The position numbers and the translations under genes were made by a program. From positions 1 to 13,126 of the forward strand of contig JAGNTI010000018.1 in assembly GCA_017987615.1 (NCBI GenBank): a stretch of 13,126 nt of DNA. Direction: 5' to 3'. This document shows, piece by piece, positions 1 through 7,579 of this stretch. Origin of the DNA: Sediminibacterium sp. Its GTDB lineage: Bacteria; Bacteroidota; Bacteroidia; Chitinophagales; Chitinophagaceae. The notes under the pieces are model-generated. The model worked only from the letters and a program-made list of their open reading frames with translations, was not told the DNA's origin and did no database searches. How positions within the stretch are numbered: position 1 is the first letter of the stretch; every line of letters begins with the position of its first letter.

Positions 1-216
1 TACGTTTTCGTCTAAACGAATCAGTGACGATATAAAGCCTGTTTCTTCACAGTTTTTAACCTTGCTGGCTACATAGGTTTCGCTGGCCCCATTATTACCT
101 ACTAATATAGCTGCTAAATGAGGTGCTCTTTTTCCACTGGCAGCAAGTGCTGCTGTTTGCGCTTGTAATGATGCTTTTACAGCCGCCGCTGCAATTTTTC
201 CGTCGAGTACTAACAT
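1..216 (-). CDS. folD: Bifunctional methylenetetrahydrofolate dehydrogenase/cyclohydrolase FolD (N-terminal part, cut by window edge)
   Basis: The minus strand encodes 72 residues from an ATG at 216, open to the window edge, beginning MLVLDGK. The stretch APHLAAILVGNNGASETYVASK is the FolD N-terminal catalytic signature. Y48 and K52 in its YVASK segment correspond to the conserved catalytic Tyr and Lys of the family. FolD is a cytosolic enzyme that interconverts 5,10-methylene-THF, methenyl-THF and 10-formyl-THF, supplying one-carbon units for purine and formyl-Met synthesis. The C-terminal NADP-binding domain lies outside the window. The start is favoured because family members usually begin with a short Met-x-x-Leu-Asp-Gly-Lys sequence. 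A match to the Bacteroidota -7 element ends only 4 nt before this ATG, so the message may be leaderless. The gene is divergent from susC. Confidence 0.93.
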   Translation of the reverse strand, partial: MLVLDGKIAAAAVKASLQAQTAALAASGKRAPHLAAILVGNNGASETYVASKVKNCEETGFISSLIRLDENV

Positions 217-220
217 GCTG

Positions 221-249
221 CAAAAGTATCCTAAAATGAGGCTCAGAAA
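221..249 (-). promoter_or_regulatory. Putative folD promoter, TAnnTTTG type
   Basis: Read on the minus strand, 228-221 is TACTTTTG, a full match to the Bacteroidota -7 consensus TAnnTTTG. Seventeen nucleotides upstream (249-246) is TTTC, one mismatch from the -33 TTTG. Transcription would start about at the folD ATG (216). Positions and matches are seen directly; promoter activity is inferred. Confidence 0.5.
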
Positions 250-290
250 TGCACTATTTTTTTACCATTCATCCTTTTATATTGCCGTTT

Positions 291-310
291 GATCGAAAAA
301 AACGATCGTT
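291..310. repeat. Short inverted repeats in the folD/susC intergenic region (possible operator)
   Basis: GATCG (291-295) and CGATC (303-307) are perfect inverted arms around an A7 spacer. The right arm also lies inside the 10-bp palindrome AACGATCGTT (301-310). The spacer has no T-tract after it on the plus strand, so this does not look like a terminator. It could be a regulator site for susC or folD, but no regulator gene is present to link it to. Confidence 0.35.
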
Positions 311-352
311 AGTTAGGCTATAATTGATTGAAAATGAAGAGTATACACTCAA

Positions 353-372
353 TTGTTAAAAAGTTTTAACAA
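353..372. promoter_or_regulatory. Perfect 9-bp inverted repeat upstream of susC, operator-like
   Basis: TTGTTAAAA (353-361) and TTTTAACAA (364-372) are perfectly complementary arms separated by AG. The element ends 48 nt before the susC ATG, so it falls in the promoter or leader. The arms are AT-only except for one G/C pair, which makes chance occurrence in AT-rich DNA a real alternative. I could not assign a confident TAnnTTTG promoter for susC; TATAATTG at 319-326 is the nearest match, without a well-spaced -33 element. Confidence 0.35.
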
Positions 373-420
373 ATAGTTAATTATTACTTAACTTAGGCTC
401 TTATTTTTTAACCAAATAAT

Positions 421-3400
421 ATGCAAATGAGAAAATTTTTATTTTTCATGGTTGCAGTGCTCATGCTTACATCTAGTAAGTATGCGTTAGCGCAGCAAAC
501 TGTTATAGATGGTAAAGTACTATCTAATTCAGGCGCTGCTCTTTCTGGAGCAACTGTTAAATCTGGAAACGTTAGCGCACTAACTGGCGGTAACGGTGAA
601 TTTAGTATTAGAGTAGCAGTAGGTGCTTCACTTACCGTTTCTTATGTAGGCTACACCGATTTAAAGGTGACAGCTGCAAAAGGAATGACTGTTACACTTC
701 AACCTTCAACAAGCGCGCTTGATGAAGTAATTGTAACGGGTGTTGCGAGTGCTACATCAAAGAAAAAAATGACCGTATCTGTAACAAGAGTAGGTGAAGA
801 AAGATTAAGTGCTGTTCCAGCTGTTTCTGCAGCGGGCGCATTAGTTGGTAAAGTTGCTGGTGCAAGAGTTAGCATGGGTTCTGGTTCTCCAGGAGCTGGC
901 GTTGACATCTTGTTACGTGGTGACAACAACTTAGGTATTGGTTCTTCTCCACTTATTTTAGTGGATGGTGTTATCCTTGATGGTTCTTTAGCTGATATCA
1001 ACGTAGACGATATTGAAGCAATGGAAGTGGTAAGAGGTGCTGCGGCATCTGCACTTTATGGTTCAAGAGCGGCAAACGGTGTAATCGCTATCGTTTCTAA
1101 AAGAGGTAACAAATTAGATATTGGTACTTCTAAAGTTACTGTTAGAAATGAAGTTGGTTTCCAACAAATCGCTAACTACATTGACCTTGCAGAAAACCAT
1201 GCTTTTGAATTAGCTTCTGATTGGGCTACTCAAAAAGTATACACGAAGTATGCAGGTGTAACTTACCCAGCTAACTATGCTGGTGGTTATAACCCAGGCA
1301 TTGTAGGTTCAAGAAAAATTTCTGCAGACCATTACCTAGATAATCCTTTTGCTGTAACTAAAGACTTACAAAAAGAGTTTTTTGGTACCGGTACAAACAT
1401 GACCAACTATGTTGCTGTGTCTAGCCGTTATGCAAAAACTAACATGTTTGCTTCTTTTGAAAACAACAAGCAAACTGGTATCGTACAAAATACCAATGGT
1501 TATGCACGTCAGAACTTCCGTTTAAACTTAGATCACCAAATTGCACCATGGTTAAAGCTTTCTGCTACAAACCTTGTGATCAATACCAGAACCCAGTATC
1601 CTGGTGATGGTGGTGGTATCTTCTTTAACATTGTTCTTGCTGAGCCAGATAACAATTTAAACTTAGCTAACCCAGTAGATGGTCAACCATACTACTTACG
1701 CCACAACCATTGGAGTAACGAGCGTAACCCTTTTTATTCTACATGGAAAAATAAGCGTGACGACGTTTCTCAAAGATGGATTGGTAACTACTCTGCAAAC
1801 GTTAAGTTTACAAAGTGGGCTAGTTTAGACGTAGCACACACAATCGAATCAAACAACTACCACTATACTTCTTACAATCCATATGATACTTGGACTGTTG
1901 GTAATGGTGGCGGTAACGCTTATGGTATCACGTACACAAAGGGTAGCCTTTACAAGTACTTCGATCATACCATGAACCAGAATACACAAGCAACTTTAAA
2001 CCTTGCACCTAAGAAATACAAAGACTTAAGCGTAAAAGGTAAGTTGTCTTATTTATTTGAAGATAAGTTCTATGAGAATTTTGAAGTATACTCTTCTCAA
2101 TTTGCTGTAAGAGATTTACCTACAATGGAAAACTTTACAACAATCAGAGATGCAGGTTCTCAAAGACAAACTATCAGAGCAAGAAACTATTTTGGTGTTA
2201 TTTCACTTGATTACAAAGACCGTTACTTATTAGATGCAATGTACCGTTATGATGGTTCTTCATTATTCGGTTCTGAAGCAAAGTGGGCTAACTACTACCG
2301 TGTATCAGGTGCATACCGTTTATCTGAAGACATCAAAATTCCTGGTGTTGACGAATTTAAATTACGTGCAGCACATGGAACTGCAGGTTTACGTCCTGGC
2401 TTTAACTGGCAGTATGAAACTTATAACATTTCTAATGGTGTAACTTCTCCTGGTCAAAAAGGTAACAAAAACTTAAGACCTTCTCAAACTGCGGAAACTG
2501 AATTTGGTATCGACGTAGACTTCCTTAAGAAGTTTAACTTACAAGTGAACTATGCAAAATCTATTACTGAAGATCAGTTCCTTAACGTACCACTTATTCC
2601 TTTCGTAAACGATGGTTTTACTTCTCAATTCCAAAATGCAGGTACTGTAGAGTCTAAAACTTTAGAAATTACTTTAGGTGCAAACTGGGTGAAAACTAAA
2701 AACTTCTCTTGGAATACAAACGTTGTTTTTGGTCAAACAAAAACAGTTATTACAGAGCTACCTGTTCCTTCATACCAATCTGGTCCTGATGGATTATTCT
2801 TCATCAAAAAAGGTGAAACCTATGGTGCTATTTATGGCTACGATTGGGTTAAATCTTTAGATCAAATGAGCAAGCAATTACCAGCTGGTAAATCAATTGC
2901 TGATTATGAAGTAAACAACGAAGGTTATGTAATTGCTAAGGGAACTCAAGGTACTTTAAATGAGAAGCCTATTAAATTAAACGATGCAACTGGTGCTTTA
3001 GCGTTTGTTAAAATGGGTTCTGGTTTACCTGATTTCACAATGGGTATCAGCAACAACATTACTTACAAAAACTTTACACTTTACTTCTTGTTTGATATCA
3101 AGAGCGGTGGAGATGTTTACAACAGAAAATCTCAGTGGTTAACTCGTGATAACAGAAATGGTATCATGGATATGGGCGGTAAAGCTGCTTCTGAAAAGAA
3201 AGCTTACGACTACTACCAAGCGTTTTATGATGTAAATACCAATAACAGCTATTGGGTAGAAGATGCATCTTTTGTTAAATTAAGAGAATTAGCTATTGGC
3301 TATACTGTAAAAGGAAGTGCACTTCCAGGTTTAAGCAAAGTTGTTAAAACAATGAATGCAAGACTTATTGGACGTAACTTATTAACTTTTACAAAGTACA

Positions 3401-3504
3401 GTGGTTACGATCCTGAAGTTGGTTCAATCAGAAGTCCATTTGACGATACTGGTTCATACCCTAACTACAGAAACGTTGCTTTCTCTTTATCATTTGATTT
3501 CTAA
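421..3504 (+). CDS. SusC/RagA-family TonB-dependent outer-membrane transporter
   Basis: The 1027-residue protein starts with a Sec signal peptide (about 1-24, cleavage after ALA before QQT). A carboxypeptidase-regulatory-like beta-sandwich follows (about 27-95), then the segment ALDEVIVTG (99-107) typical of SusC proteins. The plug domain spans about 110-235 and carries the SusC signature: LVDGVILDG near 180-188, then DIEAMEVVRGAAASALYGSRAANG to about 220. The rest is a 22-strand-type beta barrel ending in a C-terminal Phe (SLSFDF), as expected for BAM-dependent insertion. Such transporters use TonB-ExbBD energy to import glycans or peptides captured with the SusD lipoprotein, here encoded 20 nt downstream. 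No N-terminal STN signalling domain is present, so ECF-sigma signalling through this receptor is not expected. No degradative enzyme is adjacent, so the substrate is unknown. ATG at 427 (third codon) is an alternative start. Confidence 0.95.
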   Translation: MQMRKFLFFMVAVLMLTSSKYALAQQTVIDGKVLSNSGAALSGATVKSGNVSALTGGNGEFSIRVAVGASLTVSYVGYTDLKVTAAKGMTVTLQPSTSALDEVIVTGVASATSKKKMTVSVTRVGEERLSAVPAVSAAGALVGKVAGARVSMGSGSPGAGVDILLRGDNNLGIGSSPLILVDGVILDGSLADINVDDIEAMEVVRGAAASALYGSRAANGVIAIVSKRGNKLDIGTSKVTVRNEVGFQQIANYIDLAENHAFELASDWATQKVYTKYAGVTYPANYAGGYNPGIVGSRKISADHYLDNPFAVTKDLQKEFFGTGTNMTNYVAVSSRYAKTNMFASFENNKQTGIVQNTNGYARQNFRLNLDHQIAPWLKLSATNLVINTRTQYPGDGGGIFFNIVLAEPDNNLNLANPVDGQPYYLRHNHWSNERNPFYSTWKNKRDDVSQRWIGNYSANVKFTKWASLDVAHTIESNNYHYTSYNPYDTWTVGNGGGNAYGITYTKGSLYKYFDHTMNQNTQATLNLAPKKYKDLSVKGKLSYLFEDKFYENFEVYSSQFAVRDLPTMENFTTIRDAGSQRQTIRARNYFGVISLDYKDRYLLDAMYRYDGSSLFGSEAKWANYYRVSGAYRLSEDIKIPGVDEFKLRAAHGTAGLRPGFNWQYETYNISNGVTSPGQKGNKNLRPSQTAETEFGIDVDFLKKFNLQVNYAKSITEDQFLNVPLIPFVNDGFTSQFQNAGTVESKTLEITLGANWVKTKNFSWNTNVVFGQTKTVITELPVPSYQSGPDGLFFIKKGETYGAIYGYDWVKSLDQMSKQLPAGKSIADYEVNNEGYVIAKGTQGTLNEKPIKLNDATGALAFVKMGSGLPDFTMGISNNITYKNFTLYFLFDIKSGGDVYNRKSQWLTRDNRNGIMDMGGKAASEKKAYDYYQAFYDVNTNNSYWVEDASFVKLRELAIGYTVKGSALPGLSKVVKTMNARLIGRNLLTFTKYSGYDPEVGSIRSPFDDTGSYPNYRNVAFSLSFDF

Positions 3505-3524
3505 ACAATAGAAAACCAAACAAC

Positions 3525-5012
3525 ATGAAAAATAAATTTTTATTATTTCTTTCAATTGGGGTTTTGAGTTTTGCATCTTGTAAAAAAACACTTGATGTTC
3601 AAAATGACAACCAACCTGATTTTAAGAAAGTATACGCTAGTGGCGAAGACGTTTACAACGTAGCCAGTGGTTTATTTAACGCATACTACAATGGTGCGCA
3701 TAGCTATAATGGTATGAACATGTTCATGACTACGTCTTCAGACAACGCATCTTGCTCTTGGGGTAACCAAGCAATGCGTGATATGTCTTGGGAGCCACGT
3801 AGAGAGTGGAACAACGCACCTAACTATCCTTACCAATCAACTACCAAGTATACATTTGATCAAATGTATTCTGTAATCAACACTGCTTCTAACGTTATCA
3901 AAGCGATGAACGGTGGTGTTAAAATTGGTGTGAATGGTGCTGATGACAATTTAGTTAAAGCGTACAGTCGTTTTAGCATGGGTATCGCTTATGGCGTACT
4001 TGCGTTAAACTTTGACAAAGCGTTTATTGTGGATGAAAAAACAACCATCCCTGGTGCTAAATTATCTGATGCTAAATCTTACAAAGTAGTTGCTGCTGCA
4101 GCTGTTGGATATTTGAACGAAGCTGTTGCATTATCTGCAAGCTCATTCTCTGTGCCTAGCACATGGATGGGTACCGCTTCTGCTGTATCTAACACTACAT
4201 TAAAAGCAATGGCTAACTCTTTCATCGCACGTATTTTAGCAAACAATGCACGTAATAGCACTGAATTAGCTGCAACCGATTGGGCTGCTGTTAAAGCTGC
4301 TGCTGATGCGGGTGTTACTGCTGACTTTAATGTTGTGAACGATGGTTACAACAGATGGTATGCAGATGCTGGTGACTACCTTACCTACCCAGGTTGGGGC
4401 GTTACTGATATGTACGTAGTAAACAAGTTGGATCCAAATATTGCACCACACTGGAAAGATGATGCAACATTCCCAACACCTTTACGTTCTACCAATGCAA
4501 ATGCTGATAAGCGTATTGATACTGACTTTGAATTTGTACCATCAAACTGGTTACAAGCGGTTCGTGGTTACTACCACTGGTCTATTTACCGTCACAAAAG
4601 ATATGATGATATCTATGCTTTAGGTGAAGGTCCATTACCAGAACTTATGAAAGCAGAAAACGATTTATATCGTGCAGAAGCTAGAGCATACACTGGCGAT
4701 TTAGCGGGTGCTGCTGCAATTATCAATGCTGGTACACGTAAAACACGTGGTGGCTTACCTGATGTTGCTGCTAACTTAGATGCTATCAAAGCTGCTATCC
4801 ACGCAGAAAGACATATTGAATTATATGTTTCTGGTATGGGTTTACAGTTCTATGAAATGAGAAAGCGTGACTTGTTACAAGCAGGTACACCTTTACATTG
4901 GCCAGTTCCAGCTAAAACTTTAGAAACTTTAGCTGAAAGCTTACCGTTTTACACTTTTGGTGGTCCAACAAGACTTGATGGTGTAAATACATCTAACAAA
5001 GGTTGGAGATAA
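3525..5012 (+). CDS. SusD/RagB-family nutrient-binding outer-membrane lipoprotein
   Basis: The protein has 495 residues. The N-terminus is a lipoprotein signal with lipobox LSFASC, giving lipidated Cys19. The post-Cys segment contains DVQNDNQPD, the usual SusD-type start of the mature protein. The C-terminal region has the family's conserved AERHIELYVSGMGLQFYEMRKRD stretch (about 427-449), seen in RagB/SusD proteins as ERxxEL...G...yemrR. SusD proteins sit on the cell surface as a lid over the SusC barrel and bind the ligand. Only 20 nt separate it from susC, and a strong terminator follows within 25 nt, so the two genes almost certainly form a bicistronic operon. Length is near the family norm of roughly 500 residues. 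Substrate class cannot be read from the sequence. Confidence 0.93.
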   Translation: MKNKFLLFLSIGVLSFASCKKTLDVQNDNQPDFKKVYASGEDVYNVASGLFNAYYNGAHSYNGMNMFMTTSSDNASCSWGNQAMRDMSWEPRREWNNAPNYPYQSTTKYTFDQMYSVINTASNVIKAMNGGVKIGVNGADDNLVKAYSRFSMGIAYGVLALNFDKAFIVDEKTTIPGAKLSDAKSYKVVAAAAVGYLNEAVALSASSFSVPSTWMGTASAVSNTTLKAMANSFIARILANNARNSTELAATDWAAVKAAADAGVTADFNVVNDGYNRWYADAGDYLTYPGWGVTDMYVVNKLDPNIAPHWKDDATFPTPLRSTNANADKRIDTDFEFVPSNWLQAVRGYYHWSIYRHKRYDDIYALGEGPLPELMKAENDLYRAEARAYTGDLAGAAAIINAGTRKTRGGLPDVAANLDAIKAAIHAERHIELYVSGMGLQFYEMRKRDLLQAGTPLHWPVPAKTLETLAESLPFYTFGGPTRLDGVNTSNKGWR

Positions 5013-5035
5013 TTTATTTCTGACTTAATTATAGT

Positions 5036-5070
5036 AAAGCGGCCCCGAATTCTCGGGGCCGCTTTTTTTT
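5036..5070 (+). terminator. Intrinsic terminator of the susCD operon
   Basis: Left arm 5036-5048 (AAAGCGGCCCCGA) pairs perfectly with right arm 5053-5065 across a 4-nt loop. The right arm runs into eight consecutive T (5063-5070). It starts 23 nt after the susD stop codon. Confidence 0.95.
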
Positions 5071-5082
5071 AAAAATTTCGGT

Positions 5083-5090
5083 TACTTTTG
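5083..5090 (+). promoter_or_regulatory. Putative -7 promoter element of the DUF3467 gene
   Basis: TACTTTTG is an exact match to TAnnTTTG, 42 nt before the ATG at 5133. It lies just after the susCD terminator. No clean -33 TTTG is visible; the terminator T-tract occupies that region. Confidence 0.5.
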
Positions 5091-5132
5091 CTACACAATT
5101 TTACCCCATAACGTTACGCTAAACTTTTTACC

Positions 5133-5441
5133 ATGCAAGAACAACAAGGCAATCAACTCAATATCGAAATTTCAGAAGAAGTAGCAGAAGGCAGTTATGC
5201 CAACCTTGCGATTATTACGCATAGCAATGCCGAGTTTGTTATTGACTTTGTAAATGTGATGCCTGGTACGCCAAAAAGTAAAGTAAAATCGAGGGTGATT
5301 TTTACACCCCAGCACGCCAAGCGTTTCATGAAGGCCCTTGCCGAAAACATTGAGCGTTACGAAGCGGGTAATGGCAGCATTAAAGACCTCGAGCAAATTG
5401 AGATCCCCATGAATTTTGGAGGTCCAACTGCGCAGGCATAA
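5133..5441 (+). CDS. DUF3467 domain protein
   Basis: A 102-residue soluble protein with no signal peptide or membrane segment. The core, about residues 17-75 (EGSYANLAIITHSNAEFVIDFVNVMPGTPKSKVKSRVIFTPQHAKRF, then a helix with ALAENIERYEAG), matches the DUF3467 pattern as I know it: a short protein with an EFxxDFxxxxPG turn and a SRVIxxPxHAKR segment, common in Bacteroidota. Its molecular function is not established. It has its own exact TAnnTTTG element upstream and is separated from prs by 126 nt, so it is probably a monocistronic or loosely linked gene. The start at 5133 is the only good ATG in frame ahead of the conserved core. Confidence 0.85.
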   Translation: MQEQQGNQLNIEISEEVAEGSYANLAIITHSNAEFVIDFVNVMPGTPKSKVKSRVIFTPQHAKRFMKALAENIERYEAGNGSIKDLEQIEIPMNFGGPTAQA

Positions 5442-5543
5442 GCAGGGCGATCAACTCATCCAAATTTATTTTTAGGGGGTTTGGGTACAATGTCAATAAA
5501 ATAGGCATAAGTCGGTTTTAAAGTTAAACAGGTAAATGATAAC

Positions 5544-5551
5544 TTCGTTTG
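5544..5551 (+). promoter_or_regulatory. Putative -7 promoter element of prs
   Basis: TTCGTTTG has one mismatch to TAnnTTTG and is followed by CA, like the folD -7 element. It ends 16 nt before the prs ATG, implying a very short leader. Function is inferred from position and consensus only. Confidence 0.35.
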
Positions 5552-5567
5552 CATATTCTACACGACT

Positions 5568-6521
5568 ATGAACCCTTCCGTAAAAATCTTTTCAGGCACT
5601 GGTTCTCAGGAGCTTGCACAAAAAATTGCACAACGTTTTGGCGCCCCAATTGGTAAAGTAAACATCCAACGTTTTAGTGATGGAGAAATCCAGCCGGTGT
5701 TTTTAGAGAGCGTTCGTGGCGACTATGTTTTTTTAGTACAAAGCACGTTTGCACCTACCGATAATTTAATGGAGCTCCTGCTCATGATTGATGCAGCTAA
5801 AAGAGCAAGTGCGTATAAAATTATTGCCGTGATCCCTTATTACGGGTATGCACGTCAAGACCGTAAAGACAAGCCAAGGGTTGCGATAGGATCTAAACTC
5901 ATTGCTACTTTACTAGAGTCTGCGGGCGCTAACCGTGTTATCACCATGGATTTACACGCGGCTCAAATTCAGGGCTTCTTTGATGTACCTGTAGACCACC
6001 TAGACAGTTCAGCTATATTTATCCCTTATATCAACGACCTTAAATTACAAAACCTGGCTTTTGCCGCTCCGGATGTAGGAAGTACCAACCGTGTGCGTGA
6101 AATTGCCAGCTATTTTAATGCCGAAATGGTGATTTGCGATAAACACCGCAAGCGTGCCAATGAAATTGCCAGCATGGTGGTTATTGGTGACGTAACCGGT
6201 AAAGACATCATTTTAGTAGACGATATTTGCGACACAGGGGGCACTTTAGCCAAGGCAGCCGGCCTTTTAAAGGAAAAGGGTGCCAGAAGCGTTAGAGCCA
6301 TGATTACCCACCCCGTATTAAGCGGAAACGCCTATTCTAACATCGAGAACAGTGTGTTAGAGGAGCTTGTGGTATGTGACACCATCCCTTTAAAGCAGGA
6401 AAGTCCTAAAATTAAGGTGATTTCGGTGGCCGACCTGTTTGCCATCGCTATCCGTAATGCCTATGAAAATAAGAGCATTACGAGCCTATTTATACATTCT
6501 CAACTCAAAGAGCGCGGGTAA
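5568..6521 (+). CDS. prs: Ribose-phosphate pyrophosphokinase (PRPP synthetase)
   Basis: The 317-residue protein transfers pyrophosphate from ATP to ribose-5-phosphate, making PRPP for purine, pyrimidine, NAD, His and Trp synthesis in the cytosol. Visible hallmarks are the N-terminal FSGTGSQELAQKIA segment, the RFSDGE motif (35-40), YYGYARQDRK (91-100) in the ATP-binding flexible region, and MDLHAAQIQGFF (127-138), with H130 matching the conserved metal/ATP-site His. The catalytic-loop segment DKHRKRANE (191-199) and the PRPP-binding loop VDDICDTGGTL (217-227) are intact. Length is typical of class I enzymes. Gene order prs then L25, 39 nt apart, is common in bacteria and suggests co-transcription, although a weak separate promoter may precede L25. 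Confidence 0.97.
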   Translation: MNPSVKIFSGTGSQELAQKIAQRFGAPIGKVNIQRFSDGEIQPVFLESVRGDYVFLVQSTFAPTDNLMELLLMIDAAKRASAYKIIAVIPYYGYARQDRKDKPRVAIGSKLIATLLESAGANRVITMDLHAAQIQGFFDVPVDHLDSSAIFIPYINDLKLQNLAFAAPDVGSTNRVREIASYFNAEMVICDKHRKRANEIASMVVIGDVTGKDIILVDDICDTGGTLAKAAGLLKEKGARSVRAMITHPVLSGNAYSNIENSVLEELVVCDTIPLKQESPKIKVISVADLFAIAIRNAYENKSITSLFIHSQLKERG

Positions 6522-6534
6522 AAGGTTTTTTCCT

Positions 6535-6542
6535 TACCTTCG
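6535..6542 (+). promoter_or_regulatory. Weak -7-like element ahead of the L25 gene
   Basis: TACCTTCG resembles TAnnTTTG with one mismatch (C at position 7). It ends 18 nt before the ATG at 6561. No terminator lies between prs and L25, so read-through from prs is equally possible. Confidence 0.25.
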
Positions 6543-6560
6543 CCGTCCAAAATTTTTTAT

Positions 6561-7151
6561 ATGAAATCAATTACAATCGAAGGACACCTGAGGACCGATC
6601 ATGGCAAAAAAGCCGCCCGCCAAATTCGCTCTCAGGAAAACGTGCCAGCTGTAATTTACGGGGGTGCTCAGGAGGTAAATTTTTACGCTTCTGCAAAGGC
6701 ATTTAAGCCTTTAGTGTACACTGGTGAGTTCCAAATTGCTGAAGTTACCGTTGACGGTAAAATGTACAGATGTATCTTAAAAGATCTTCAGTTTGACAAA
6801 GTAACAGATGCTTTAATCCACTTAGATCTTTTAGAACTAGTAGATGACAAAAAAGTAGTAGCAACCCTACCACTTAAGTATGTTGGAACTTCTGTAGGTG
6901 TTAAAGAAGGTGGTAAGCTCGTTATCAAAATCAAATCTTTAAAAGTGAAAGCTTTACCTAAAGATTTAGTAGAGACTATTAACGTAGACATCACTAACCT
7001 TGCACTTAACGCAAACATTAGAGTAGAAGACGTGAAAGCGCCTGGTCTTGAGATCATGAACTCTCCACGTATTCCTATTGCTTCTGTAGTAATGACACGT
7101 CAGTTAAAGCAAGAAGAAGCAACAGCTGCTAAAGAAACTAAAAAGAAGTAA
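6561..7151 (+). CDS. rplY: 50S ribosomal protein L25/general stress protein Ctc
   Basis: The 196-residue length indicates the long two-domain (TL5/Ctc) form rather than the short E. coli L25. The N-terminal 5S-rRNA-binding domain (about 1-90) contains GKKAARQIRSQENVPAVIYGG and the conserved KDLQFDKVTDALIHLDLLEL segment. The C-terminal beta domain (about 95-180) contains LPLKYVGTSVGVKEGGKL and the IASVVM end. The tail after residue 180 is rich in Lys and Glu. It binds 5S rRNA in the central protuberance of the large subunit. It lies 39 nt after prs, the familiar bacterial pairing, and is followed by a strong hairpin terminator within 20-30 nt. Confidence 0.95.
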   Translation: MKSITIEGHLRTDHGKKAARQIRSQENVPAVIYGGAQEVNFYASAKAFKPLVYTGEFQIAEVTVDGKMYRCILKDLQFDKVTDALIHLDLLELVDDKKVVATLPLKYVGTSVGVKEGGKLVIKIKSLKVKALPKDLVETINVDITNLALNANIRVEDVKAPGLEIMNSPRIPIASVVMTRQLKQEEATAAKETKKK

Positions 7152-7170
7152 TTCACTTAACTATAGTTTT

Positions 7171-7207
7171 AAAAAAAGGCCTTCGATTTTCGAAGGCCTT
7201 TTTTTTT
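7171..7207. terminator. Bidirectional intrinsic terminator between L25 and the converging DUF202/cyd operon
   Basis: Arms GGCCTTCGA (7178-7186) and TCGAAGGCC (7190-7198) pair perfectly around a TTT loop. They are flanked by seven A (7171-7177) and nine T (7199-7207), so each strand ends its hairpin with a T-tract. It lies 19 nt after the L25 stop and 37 nt beyond the end of the converging DUF202 gene, so it can serve both operons. Confidence 0.93.
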
Positions 7208-7244
7208 GTGTGTCTCGTCCTGAAATAAGTTGACTATATTTTAT

Positions 7245-7556
7245 TTATGCTTCATAATCTAGCTTGTAATTACCAATATGCATTTCACTTGATATAATTG
7301 CCTTTTTGTTTTTATTGAAATTGTAAAGTCCAAAACCAAAAAGTATAACAGCGCAAGTGAAAAATAAAACTTCTAGGTAAACTAGTAATTCTAATTTAAA
7401 AAAGCCGCGAATAGAAAGCCCAGCAATTAAAAAATAAAGAGCGGTTCTAATAAAAGAAAGGAGGGTTGTTTGATTGGCCATATTGGTTCGTTGAATGGCT
7501 AACCGCTCTCTTAAAATGAGGTCTTTATTTATTTCTTGCTCAAGTGTATGTTTCAT
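7245..7556 (-). CDS. DUF202-family small membrane protein
   Basis: A 103-residue protein whose centre, RERLAIQRTNMANQTTLLSFIRTALYFLIAG (about 16-46), matches the DUF202 pattern: an ER..LA..RT region followed by a LsfiRTaL helix. Two hydrophobic segments, about 33-50 and 57-78, predict an inner-membrane protein with a short hydrophilic tail. Family function is unknown. It is the last gene of the minus-strand operon, 23 nt after cydB, and ends just before the bidirectional terminator. Co-transcription with cydAB suggests, but does not show, a link to the oxidase. It is longer than the CydX-type single-helix subunit and does not resemble it in sequence. Confidence 0.82.
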   Translation of the reverse strand: MKHTLEQEINKDLILRERLAIQRTNMANQTTLLSFIRTALYFLIAGLSIRGFFKLELLVYLEVLFFTCAVILFGFGLYNFNKNKKAIISSEMHIGNYKLDYEA

Positions 7557-7579
7557 GCGGTAAAATTAAGCATAAACTT

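Noticed and set aside
319..326. TATAATTG as the susC promoter -7 element
   Set aside because: One mismatch to TAnnTTTG, but the nearest TTTG (288-291) is 27 nt away, outside the usual spacing, so it was not called as a promoter.
7208..7244. Short sequence GTCCTGAAATAAGTTGAC between the terminator and the DUF202 gene, considered as an insertion-sequence remnant end
   Set aside because: No matching inverted copy, target duplication or transposase fragment is present in the window.
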